In this document: piece by piece, positions 6,610-12,032 of the stretch
Layout of the letters: each line of letters begins with the position of its first letter
Position numbering within the stretch: position 1 is the stretch's first letter
IMG/VR virus record: IMGVR_UViG_3300006737_000273
Location: 1 to 21,338 of that record
DNA: 21,338 nt
Direction: 5' to 3' (one strand)
From: a virus
The notes under the pieces: generated by a model
Seen by the model: only the letters and a program-made list of their open reading frames with translations
The model's database searches: none
What the model was told of the DNA's origin: nothing
Made by a program: the position numbers and the translations under genes

Positions 6610-6689
6610 TTACCTTTACCAATCAACCAAACTGAACAGAGGATAACGGCAAGAAAGAGTGAGCCGTAAACAATGATGACAGCAGTCAT
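6606..6689 (-). CDS. 27-aa membrane microprotein
   Basis: MTAVIIVYGSL... is one hydrophobic helix (about residues 3-22) with a positive tail GKGK, so it is probably an inner- or thylakoid-membrane microprotein with the tail in the cytoplasm. It stands alone between gp44 (24 bases upstream) and the epimerase, which it overlaps by ATGA. It could be a real small protein or a translational leader for the epimerase. No family recognised. Confidence 0.55.
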   Translation of the reverse strand: MTAVIIVYGSLFLAVILCSVWLIGKGK

Positions 6690-6712
6690 AAGAAAAAAAT
6701 CAGACGTTCTAT

Positions 6713-7657
6713 TTACTTGAATTCGCAGTTGACCATGATTTCAGTCATTGCTGCTAGTAGATTGATCTCCTGGTCTGCAGCAAAGGCAGACTGGTACTGG
6801 TATTTTGCAATAATCAATACCGCTTCAGGGATAGACTTTGGTTTCATATGATCATAGATTGAATCATACAATTTCCTAAGGATAGTATTAGGATCATTGT
6901 CTAAGTTTTGAACAATCCACTTACGGACATTAGGGAACTGCTTCTTACTAATGTACGAGACTAACTCATCAGTCTGAACATTAGTAAACGATGCGAGAAC
7001 ACCTACGTCTATTTTACCACTAGTTGAGTGTTTTTGACACTCATTCAACACACGTCGCCAATCAGGGAAGTGTTTGTTGATAAGTTCTACTGCAACCTTG
7101 GGTTCGTATTCAATACCCTCAAGGGTAAGAATCTGTGTCAGACGCTTGAAGAAAGCGGCAGCAATTATTTGCTTGTCTTTCCCTGTAAGTCCGAAATCGA
7201 CCACCGCACATCTGCTGTGGAGAGGTTCAATAATTTTGTTCTTGTAATTACAGGTGAAGATGAACCTACAGTTGTTGTAGAAGGTTTCGATGTTAGCTCG
7301 GAGAAGGAGTTGTACATCATGCGTAGTGTTATCTGCCTCATCAATGATGATGACCTTGTGCTTAGATTCTGACGTAAGAGATACAGTTGCAGCAAAATTC
7401 TTTGCTTGGTTACGAACCGTGTCCAGAAACCGTCCTTCATCTGACCCGTTGATGACGTAATAGTCTGCCCCAAGTTCATTACAAAGTGCTTTAGCAACTG
7501 TTGTTTTACCAACACCAGGTGGTCCTGCCAGTAACAAATTAGGGAGTTCACCACTATTTACAAAATCTGCAAACGTTTGCTTTACAGACTTAGGCAGAAT
7601 ACATTCATCAATTGTCTTGGGTCGATACTTCTCAACCCAAAGAAAGTCCTCACTCAC
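6713..7657 (-). CDS. 44: Clamp-loader large subunit gp44 (AAA+ ATPase)
   Basis: 314 residues. ATPase subunit of the gp44/gp62 loader that places the gp45 ring on primed DNA. Visible are WVEKYRPKTIDECILP at the N-terminus, Walker A GPPGVGKT (45-52), Walker B IIIDEAD (103-109), sensor 1 FTCN (134-137) and the SRC motif with the arginine finger (148-150). The C-terminal collar helices follow, and the end VNCEF resembles T4 ACEMQWK. The start is GTG at 7657: GAGG lies about 6 bases upstream and it overlaps the previous gene's stop. A TTG further upstream lacks these features. In T4, gp62 follows directly; here a 3.6-kb accessory island comes first. Confidence 0.95.
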   Translation of the reverse strand: MSEDFLWVEKYRPKTIDECILPKSVKQTFADFVNSGELPNLLLAGPPGVGKTTVAKALCNELGADYYVINGSDEGRFLDTVRNQAKNFAATVSLTSESKHKVIIIDEADNTTHDVQLLLRANIETFYNNCRFIFTCNYKNKIIEPLHSRCAVVDFGLTGKDKQIIAAAFFKRLTQILTLEGIEYEPKVAVELINKHFPDWRRVLNECQKHSTSGKIDVGVLASFTNVQTDELVSYISKKQFPNVRKWIVQNLDNDPNTILRKLYDSIYDHMKPKSIPEAVLIIAKYQYQSAFAADQEINLLAAMTEIMVNCEFK

Positions 7658-7967
7658 AAGAAACCTCAACCATATGCTCGATGTCAATCAGACGTGCGTC
7701 AAGTATAGCAGCTCTGAAGGCAACCTTTGCCCTACTCCTTGGAAGGAGAGCATCTACTTTTTGAATAAAATCAAAATATGCATTGACATCATAGTCATCC
7801 TCATGACAGAAGTATCCATATTCTTTCTTCTTCTCTTGAAAAAGTTGGCGTTGCTGTTGTAGAGCAACCCAATCATCTTTGGCACCAATGTGTTCTTCAA
7901 ATAACTCGTTATATTTGAAGATATTATTTTTGATCAGGTCTTTCTTGTTCTGACGAAACGGGTGCAT
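7650..7967 (-). CDS. 105-aa hypothetical protein before gp44
   Basis: Strongly charged, mostly helical protein, with ALQQQRQLFQEKKKEYGY suggesting a short coiled coil and an acidic patch HEDDYDVNAYFDF. There is no membrane segment. The ATG at 7967 lies inside the end of the upstream gene (44-base overlap) and the stop overlaps the GTG of gp44 by 8 bases. Placement between clamp and clamp loader hints at a replication role, but it does not resemble gp62, which is found elsewhere in this window. Confidence 0.7.
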   Translation of the reverse strand: MHPFRQNKKDLIKNNIFKYNELFEEHIGAKDDWVALQQQRQLFQEKKKEYGYFCHEDDYDVNAYFDFIQKVDALLPRSRAKVAFRAAILDARLIDIEHMVEVSCE

Positions 7968-8196
7968 TACTGGAAATTACAGGGGTTTTTTGTTTGATGA
8001 CAATGAAGGCATCTTTGTTGTACTTACGGGTGCCTTTCAAAGGTGCCCACTTGGTACCTGCTCCATCAATTTCATAGATGGATGTACCACCAATCTCTAC
8101 TACGATATCATCACCTTCCTTCCAACCAAGATCTTTGATGGTTTCTTGAATCTGATCCATGAGACCATTTTCTTCCCAGGCATTGTGCATAGTCAT
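7924..8196 (-). CDS. 90-aa hypothetical protein
   Basis: Begins MTMHNAWEENG, with a short helix (QIQETIKDLGW) and then a strand-rich half (DIVVEIGGTSIYEID). The tail is rich in Ser, Pro, Glu and Lys and probably disordered. The ATG overlaps the stop of the preceding 59-aa gene as ATGA. It belongs to the string of small genes between gp45 and gp44. No family recognised. Confidence 0.72.
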   Translation of the reverse strand: MTMHNAWEENGLMDQIQETIKDLGWKEGDDIVVEIGGTSIYEIDGAGTKWAPLKGTRKYNKDAFIVIKQKTPVISSNAPVSSEQERPDQK

Positions 8197-8372
8197 TCTT
8201 CAGGAGTGTATTCAACAATAAGTCGTGTGGTTCTCTTACCATAAGAATCAACAACTTCAACCTGATACCACTTCCCATTGAGCAAGGAGGCAACATTGTC
8301 TAGTTGTTGTCTAGCAATAATTTTGTTCGTAGCAGTACGCCACGGTTCAGTAGTGGGATTCGGGGTCGTCAC
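8193..8372 (-). CDS. 59-aa hypothetical protein with GTG start
   Basis: Reads MTTPNPTTEPWRTATNK... from a GTG at 8372, then a helix (KIIARQQLDNVASLLNG) and a beta hairpin (WYQVEVVDSYG, RTTRLIVEY). A weak AAAGAGAT lies upstream of the GTG. The 3' end overlaps the next gene as ATGA and the 5' end lies within the previous gene, which fits the packing of this operon and supports reality. Function unknown. Confidence 0.68.
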   Translation of the reverse strand: MTTPNPTTEPWRTATNKIIARQQLDNVASLLNGKWYQVEVVDSYGKRTTRLIVEYTPEE

Positions 8373-8505
8373 AAAAGAAAATCTCTTTGAACTTAGGAAG
8401 GTCTGGACAGATGTCCATCCATTGCTGGAGAGTTAGTTTCTGTACCTCATCAGGAAGGATACAGAGTCTCCAGAATGGTGGGCGACGCATCAACTGTAGA
8501 TACAT
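8347..8505 (-). CDS. 52-aa hypothetical protein after gp45
   Basis: From the ATG at 8505: MYLQLMRRPPFWRLC, then KLTLQQWMDICPDLPKF, ending FFCDDPESHY. The frame is open further up into gp45 but has no other start after the gp45 stop. It has several Trp, Phe and Cys but no recognised motif. It overlaps the GTG-started gene by 26 bases. Probably a real small gene of the clamp operon; the exact start is uncertain. Confidence 0.6.
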   Translation of the reverse strand: MYLQLMRRPPFWRLCILPDEVQKLTLQQWMDICPDLPKFKEIFFCDDPESHY

Positions 8506-8557
8506 CTTCTTGGGGAAAGGTTTATCTAACTCGGAACTAGGGTTCCGGTTGATATGA

Positions 8558-9244
8558 TTAGTCGCACGTGGAGTCTGGTTCAAGAGCGATGAAGTAGGTA
8601 AGTTTGAAGTCTGGATTGTAGAACTTAGCAAGGTTCTTAGAAGAAATCAATACCTCATAAGGGCGAGGAATCAAACGCATGTTCTCAATCTTGAAATTGA
8701 ATGAGAACTCGCGGTCAGTTTCTCCCACAGCAATCGAATACTCGTTAGAGGTGTCGTTCTTACGGTCAGACACCACCAATCTTACAGCACCGTTCTCACC
8801 TACAACCGACATGTCTGGCAGTTGCATGATGGAGGAGGACTTGAGAATACGAGTCAGGTCTGCTTCAGTCAGTTTGAAAGAAACATCTTCGCTAGGGAGT
8901 TGCATCTCCTTCTCAGGGGGAGCAATGATCACACTAGGATCACTAAAGAAGAACTTAGCACGATTGTTTCCATCCTTGATCAGAGCATGTGACGTGTTTG
9001 TAGACACGTCTACCTCTGGAGATTGATACAGGGACAGTGTATTCAGGAACTGAGGCAGATCATAGATCGCAAAGTCCCTAGGAATGTACTCATCGATCTC
9101 CGCCTCTGCAAGGACGTTCTTCATTACAGAGATCGTACGGAGTTTGTTGCCTTCCTTGAAAAAGAGAGACTGATTGATCGTCGTGAAGTTTTGAAGAATC
9201 TTCAGAGTCTTGTCGGACAGTCTCATTGGGTCTCGTAGTTTCAT
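8558..9244 (-). CDS. 45: Sliding clamp gp45
   Basis: 228 residues. Trimeric ring that tethers gp43 to DNA and, in T4, also activates late transcription together with gp55 and gp33. The end YFIALEPDSTCD matches T4 YVVALEADSTHD, DFAIYDLPQFLNTLSLY matches T4 DVAIYDLNGFLGILSL, and the start KTLKILQNFTTIN matches T4 ALLKNFATIN. The length equals T4 gp45. I use the ATG at 9244; a second ATG six codons later (MRLSDKT) aligns equally well. A sigma70-type promoter at 9264-9292 leads directly into it, and the leader is only about 13 bases with no clear ribosome site. Confidence 0.96.
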   Translation of the reverse strand: MKLRDPMRLSDKTLKILQNFTTINQSLFFKEGNKLRTISVMKNVLAEAEIDEYIPRDFAIYDLPQFLNTLSLYQSPEVDVSTNTSHALIKDGNNRAKFFFSDPSVIIAPPEKEMQLPSEDVSFKLTEADLTRILKSSSIMQLPDMSVVGENGAVRLVVSDRKNDTSNEYSIAVGETDREFSFNFKIENMRLIPRPYEVLISSKNLAKFYNPDFKLTYFIALEPDSTCD

Positions 9245-9263
9245 GATGAAGTTTACTGGCTCA

Positions 9264-9292
9264 AGTATAGCATAAAAAAAGGGACTACTCAA
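9264..9292 (-). promoter_or_regulatory. Sigma70-type promoter for gp45
   Basis: TTGAGT (-35, 4 of 6), exactly 17 bases, then TATACT (-10, 5 of 6). The -35 lies inside the stem of the terminator that ends the hli operon, so stop and restart signals are interleaved. Predicted start near 9257, just before the gp45 ATG. Confidence 0.68.
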
Positions 9293-9300
9293 GTAGCCCC
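9274..9300 (-). terminator. Rho-independent terminator after hli/microprotein operon
   Basis: A 9-bp stem (GGGGCTACT with AGTAGTCCC, one G-T pair) followed by seven T on the minus strand. The stop codon of the 48-aa gene lies within it. Confidence 0.85.
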
Positions 9301-9435
9301 TTGGAATATTGGTGTCATGAGTCCACCGTCTGGTGGACCGTCGTCTTCATCGTCTTTGTTTGCCAAGGCAAGCATGACGAAGTAGGGAGTAATGACAAAG
9401 ATTAGTGTTTGAAGCAATGTCCAATCGTAAGTCAT
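9289..9435 (-). CDS. 48-aa membrane protein with acidic tail
   Basis: An N-terminal hydrophobic helix (LLQTLIFVITPYFVMLALA, about residues 7-25) is followed by an acidic loop KDDEDDGPPDGG and the tail LMTPIFQGAT. Small proteins of this build (one helix, poly-Asp, then GG and M-P-hydrophobic) are familiar among cyanobacterial and cyanophage hypotheticals, though no function is known to me. The ATG overlaps the previous gene's stop as ATGA, and it is the last gene of the hli operon, ending inside the terminator. The coupling to Hli genes suggests a thylakoid-membrane role. Confidence 0.68.
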   Translation of the reverse strand: MTYDWTLLQTLIFVITPYFVMLALANKDDEDDGPPDGGLMTPIFQGAT

Positions 9436-9497
9436 GATCTTCCAGCTACTACTGCGATAGGTATTAGCATCAGCAAAGCTGCTACTAAGAATCCCAT
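9432..9497 (-). CDS. 21-aa membrane microprotein, PsbM-like pattern
   Basis: A single hydrophobic helix beginning MGFLVAALLMLIPIAVV and ending AGRS. It resembles the membrane part of photosystem II subunit PsbM (GF-A-LF-VLIPTA-pattern), but the match is short and could be general hydrophobicity. Both ends are ATGA-type junctions with the second hli gene and the 48-aa gene, which argues for real translation. Confidence 0.45.
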   Translation of the reverse strand: MGFLVAALLMLIPIAVVAGRS

Positions 9498-9604
9498 CAC
9501 CAGAGTCCAGGAATCAGTTGACCTGTCGTTGCGTAGGAACCGAATGCGGCAATGATGCCGATCATTGCTGCCCAACCATTGAAGCGTTCTGCTCTTTCGT
9601 TCAT
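9497..9604 (-). CDS. hli: Short high-light-inducible protein (second Hli)
   Basis: 35 residues, almost only the chlorophyll-binding helix: ERAERFNGWAAMIGIIAAF followed by GSYATTGQLIPGLW, the classic Hli ending. The Glu and Asn chlorophyll ligands of ExxNGRxAM are kept, while the usual Arg is Trp. Hli proteins bind chlorophyll and carotenoid and protect or help assemble photosystems under stress. There is no N-terminal extension. The ATG overlaps the stop of the 92-aa gene (ATGA) and the stop overlaps the microprotein start (TGATG). It is co-transcribed with the first hli. Confidence 0.88.
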   Translation of the reverse strand: MNERAERFNGWAAMIGIIAAFGSYATTGQLIPGLW

Positions 9605-9879
9605 TGTTCTAGAATTGATAGTTGTAAGTATGCTTTTGAATAGTCCAGTTGTGAACTAGGTGTGTTCTCGTAGGTAGAGGAATCGCCATAGGTCTTGTGA
9701 TCACTATACCCAACCATTGCTCCTTTGGTGCGCTGCAGTGCAGGCATGAAAGCAATGAAGAAAAATACTCCTGGTGCTCCAATAATAAGTGCCGCACCAA
9801 ATACATAACCCGCAAGGAATTCTGCAATGGTATGGTTGGCAGCCCAAGTAAACTCAGTCTGCGTCAAAAGTTCAATCAT
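9601..9879 (-). CDS. 92-aa membrane protein between two hli genes
   Basis: One long hydrophobic segment at about residues 24-48 (YVFGAALIIGAPGVFFFIAF), then PALQRTKG and a polar, Tyr- and Ser-rich C-terminus. The general build, helix followed by a basic stop signal, resembles small photosystem subunits such as PsbX, but I cannot call homology. Two bases separate it from hli upstream, and it overlaps the next hli by ATGA. The position between two Hli proteins suggests function in the thylakoid membrane. Confidence 0.75.
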   Translation of the reverse strand: MIELLTQTEFTWAANHTIAEFLAGYVFGAALIIGAPGVFFFIAFMPALQRTKGAMVGYSDHKTYGDSSTYENTPSSQLDYSKAYLQLSILEQ

Positions 9880-9881
9880 GT

Positions 9882-10112
9882 TCAGAATCCGAAGATACCA
9901 AAGAAAAATAGACTACCACTGAAACTATAAGAAACAACAGCAGCAACAAATCCAAGCATAGCAGTGCGTCCATTCAATTTCTCTGCACGTTCGGCATGGG
10001 TTTCGTAACCGTAGCGTTCTGCTGCAGTCTGATCGATGTACATACGTGGTTCTGTTGCCCACATGTTTGTACGTCCGCCGTCTTCAATTGTCACGGTGCT
10101 TGAACGAGTCAT
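9882..10112 (-). CDS. hli: High-light-inducible protein (Hli)
   Basis: 76 residues. The chlorophyll-binding motif HAERAEKLNGRTAMLGFVAAV is at about 39-58, with Glu, Asn and Arg all present. The N-terminal part (about 1-38) is soluble. The C-terminus is unusual: after the helix it reads SYSFSGSLFFFGIFGF instead of the common TTGQ-IPG ending, so this Hli is of a divergent type. It follows a perfect sigma70 promoter, which implies early transcription by the host polymerase. Hli genes are a well-known cyanophage auxiliary gene. No ribosome site is obvious in the short leader. Confidence 0.94.
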   Translation of the reverse strand: MTRSSTVTIEDGGRTNMWATEPRMYIDQTAAERYGYETHAERAEKLNGRTAMLGFVAAVVSYSFSGSLFFFGIFGF

Positions 10113-10140
10113 TGTTTGGAGTGTTGCGAACTGTTACATA

Positions 10141-10169
10141 ATTATATAGGAAAGATGAAGTTTTGTCAA
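10141..10169 (-). promoter_or_regulatory. Perfect-consensus sigma70 promoter for the hli operon
   Basis: TTGACA, 17 bases, TATAAT: full match to the sigma70 consensus on the minus strand. Predicted start is near 10134, 22 bases before the hli ATG. It would be read by unmodified host RNA polymerase, hence early. The stop codon of the upstream 60-aa gene lies within the -35. Confidence 0.88.
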
Positions 10170-10348
10170 TACTCCGACAGCATCCTCTTGCACTGATCAG
10201 GGTTGTTCCTGCAGAAATTGAAGACATACGAATGCACATCCACATCCATCTTGTGATGGGCATGAATGTGCACAAGCTGAATAACCATCAGAGTACCAAT
10301 CAACAGCAAATTGAATTGCGTGACCGGATTCTCAATAATACGTTTCAT
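10166..10348 (-). CDS. 60-aa His-rich membrane protein
   Basis: One hydrophobic helix at about 12-27 (FNLLLIGTLMVIQLV) is followed at once by HIHAHHKMDVDVH, a dense histidine and aspartate cluster that could hold a metal. The tail has two cysteines in CRNNPDQC. The ATG is at 10348; there is no strong ribosome site. It lies between the glycine-rich membrane protein and the hli promoter. Function unknown; reality is supported mainly by fit in the gene array and residue pattern. Confidence 0.6.
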   Translation of the reverse strand: MKRIIENPVTQFNLLLIGTLMVIQLVHIHAHHKMDVDVHSYVFNFCRNNPDQCKRMLSEY

Positions 10349-10380
10349 GATGGGCAGTAGACCCGACCATCATAACACAG

Positions 10381-11049
10381 TCAACAGTCTTTTGAGAAGT
10401 TCTCTGCGATGTTACCACCGATTTCTGATGCCTTATCACTGGAGAACATGGTAAGAGCACCCGCTAGAAGCGGTCCAACAAAAGGAATACCCGTTAGGGT
10501 ACCCGCACCTACAGCACCGAGACTAGCACCCAGGAACCTGCCCTGAGACTTTCCACCACCTACCGCCTCTATACACGCGACATCGGCTCCTCCGATCGTC
10601 GATGCTGTTCCGATCTTTGGGAGAGACTCAGCGGATGCATTATCCATATTGAGGGTCCCCTCCATAGTATATTCTTCAATCGTACGTTGTCTACGTCTCT
10701 CTGAAGATGTTCTGGGGTTACCAGTACCAAATAGACCACTCGGTCGTTGTTGATGTTTGTCTAAGTCAAGTTCTTGAATACGACTTAGAGTTTTAGGATC
10801 GTTAGCGTTATATCTTACTCGGTAACCTTGTGGTCCTACTTCTGCTTCATAGGACGAATACTCACTGACTGGAAGATTGAGATTGGGGTAAACCATCTGC
10901 TTGTTATTCACAAGCATTCCAATCATGGCAAAGTGAGAAAGACCAATAAGTCCGCCGAGTCCAACGGCAAACCATTTGATAGGGGAAGACCCACGTTTCT
11001 CAGGTGCCTGATTAGATACTGGTTCATTCCCTTTGTTTGGGAAGACCAT
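10381..11049 (-). CDS. 222-aa membrane protein with glycine-zipper C-terminus
   Basis: N-terminal polar segment, then a membrane helix at about 26-47 (WFAVGLGGLIGLSHFAMIGML). A soluble, Arg- and Gln-rich middle (about 50-150) follows, and then a Gly/Ala-rich hydrophobic region at about 170-205 (FLGASLGAVGAG, GIPFVGPLLAGALTMF) of the glycine-zipper type, known from membrane-active and pore-like proteins. It ends in NFSKDC. It comes straight after the terminator of the barrel-protein genes. Possible roles are a virion or membrane protein, or something holin-like; none is shown. I recognise no family. Confidence 0.75.
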   Translation of the reverse strand: MVFPNKGNEPVSNQAPEKRGSSPIKWFAVGLGGLIGLSHFAMIGMLVNNKQMVYPNLNLPVSEYSSYEAEVGPQGYRVRYNANDPKTLSRIQELDLDKHQQRPSGLFGTGNPRTSSERRRQRTIEEYTMEGTLNMDNASAESLPKIGTASTIGGADVACIEAVGGGKSQGRFLGASLGAVGAGTLTGIPFVGPLLAGALTMFSSDKASEIGGNIAENFSKDC

Positions 11050-11083
11050 GACAGACCAATAGTATGCTTTCTATATAGGCATG

Positions 11084-11107
11084 AAAAAAGGGGGACCGAA
11101 GTCCCCC
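11084..11107 (-). terminator. Rho-independent terminator after exported-protein genes
   Basis: GGGGGAC-TTCG-GTCCCCC, a 7-bp perfect stem with a stable UUCG loop, followed by six T on the minus strand. It ends transcription of the two barrel-like genes. Confidence 0.93.
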
Positions 11108-11124
11108 TTGAGCATTATCAGTTA

Positions 11125-11493
11125 TCAGAACGAATACTTCGTTCCGAGTTCAACCTTCCAGGCACGAGTATCGTTTTCCTTGAAGGTGTTGATCCACTTA
11201 CCATAACCAGAGAGATTATCAGTGATCTTCAAACCGCTACCGACTTGAATCACGCTGAAGTCCTCTTCTGCTCCGGTGTTGTCGCTGTAAGCACGACCCA
11301 CGCCACCTTCCACATAGGGAGAGAAGCGACCAAGCTTCGTGCCGTAACCGATACGAAGTTGATGGGTACCTTTGGAGTAGTCGTCGTCAGTGCCGACGAA
11401 TTCGTGCTTGGTCTTTACGTAAGGACCAGCGAGGGCAGGAGCAGCAGAGAGGGCAGCTGCACCAGCAGCAAGGGCAATTGCGAATGCTTTCAT
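11125..11493 (-). CDS. Exported small beta-barrel-like protein, copy 2
   Basis: 122 residues. A signal peptide (MKAFAIALAAGAAAL..., cleavage after APALA) leads to a mature chain starting GPYV. The mature part alternates polar and hydrophobic residues in short strands (HQLRIGYGTKLG, FSPYVEGGVGRAY, WKVELGTKY) and ends in phenylalanine (GTKYSF), the signature of outer-membrane barrels. It is a diverged paralogue of the next gene upstream, with the same length, cleavage-site context and C-terminus. Export through the host Sec route to the outer membrane or periplasm is inferred. Possible jobs are superinfection exclusion, receptor masking or lysis; a virion role is also possible. A terminator follows. 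Confidence 0.82.
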   Translation of the reverse strand: MKAFAIALAAGAAALSAAPALAGPYVKTKHEFVGTDDDYSKGTHQLRIGYGTKLGRFSPYVEGGVGRAYSDNTGAEEDFSVIQVGSGLKITDNLSGYGKWINTFKENDTRAWKVELGTKYSF

Positions 11494-11531
11494 CTGTAAA
11501 TGTAAAATTATATTTTGCTAGGAGGTGTAGA

Positions 11532-11903
11532 TCAGAAGTTGTACTTCAGACCTGCTTTGGTTCCATAACCACGGTCGATGTCCTTGTCGCCAGAACCGAT
11601 GAAGGAAACTTCACCATAGGCAGACAGGGAGTCAGTCACAGCAACGCCGAGACCTGCTTTACCAGAAGGAACGGTGTCGGATTCGGCACCATCAGGTGAG
11701 ACGACGCTAGCGCCCGCCTGAACGTAGTAAGAAGCAGCATCGCCAAGAGCGCCTTCGTAGCCCACGTGAAGGTCAGTGGTGGTTCCGGAATAATCAGTTC
11801 CTTGGAAACCAGAATTGGCCTCTACGTTGACGTAGGGACCTGCAAGGGCAGCGCCTGCGGAGAGTGCGGAAGCAGACAGAACTGCGAATACAGATTTGAT
11901 CAT
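11532..11903 (-). CDS. Exported small beta-barrel-like protein, copy 1
   Basis: 123 residues. Signal peptide to about residue 21 (MIKSVFAVLSASAL..., cleavage after AALA), mature start GPYVNVEANSG. Strand-like segments (TDLHVGYEGALG, ASYYVQAGASVV, GLGVAVTDSLSAYGEVSF) end with AGLKYNF, a terminal Phe as in outer-membrane barrel proteins. Homology to the following gene is evident from GPYV, the strand pattern (SDNLSGYGK versus TDSLSAYGE) and the ending. It lies 38 bases before its paralogue and about 100 bases behind a late-promoter-like sequence with a structured leader, so it is probably made late. G and C content looks higher than in neighbouring replication genes. Confidence 0.82.
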   Translation of the reverse strand: MIKSVFAVLSASALSAGAALAGPYVNVEANSGFQGTDYSGTTTDLHVGYEGALGDAASYYVQAGASVVSPDGAESDTVPSGKAGLGVAVTDSLSAYGEVSFIGSGDKDIDRGYGTKAGLKYNF

Positions 11904-11953
11904 GAGAATAAAATACCTTTAGTTACTTGCGGAATGGTTACCCGCAGATTTGA

Positions 11954-12018
11954 AGAGACTCGACGTGTCTCTGTAAAGTTTCGTGACATAGGCACGAATA
12001 CCTATTTAGTGTATAGGT
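11954..12018 (-). repeat. Three consecutive 6-7-6 inverted repeats in late leader
   Basis: AGAGAC-(7)-GTCTCT at 11954-11972, TTCGTG-(7)-CACGAA at 11980-11998 and ACCTAT-(7)-ATAGGT at 12000-12018: each has a perfect 6-bp stem and a 7-base loop. The third contains the late-promoter motif. A further 5-bp repeat TGCGG/CCGCA with a 9-base loop lies at 11928-11946. Together they fill most of the gap between gp46 and the exported-protein genes. Confidence 0.7.
12003..12010 (-). promoter_or_regulatory. Late promoter candidate (ACTAAATA) for exported proteins
   Basis: Six of eight match to TATAAATA, about 100 bases before the ATG at 11903 and in the only gap between gp46 and this gene. Predicted start near 11997, so the mRNA would begin with the 11980-11998 hairpin. 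The motif is weaker than the hsp20 one. Confidence 0.45.
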
Positions 12019-12032
12019 TTTTTGAAATATTG

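Noticed and set aside
7650-7967. The 105-aa protein before gp44 as gp62
   Set aside because: It does not share the gp62 pattern, while the 127-aa protein at 2555-2938 does and stands before regA as in T4.
11049-11083. Promoter for the 222-aa membrane protein (TATATA or CATACT after the terminator)
   Set aside because: Possible -10 boxes exist but no -35 better than chance; left unassigned.
10828-11499. Open frame of 223 codons on the plus strand
   Set aside because: It runs opposite two minus-strand genes and through the strong minus-strand terminator, and has no start signal; shadow frame.
11507-11512. TATAAT box between the two exported-protein genes
   Set aside because: There is no acceptable -35 at 16-18 bases; the second gene is more simply read through from the first.
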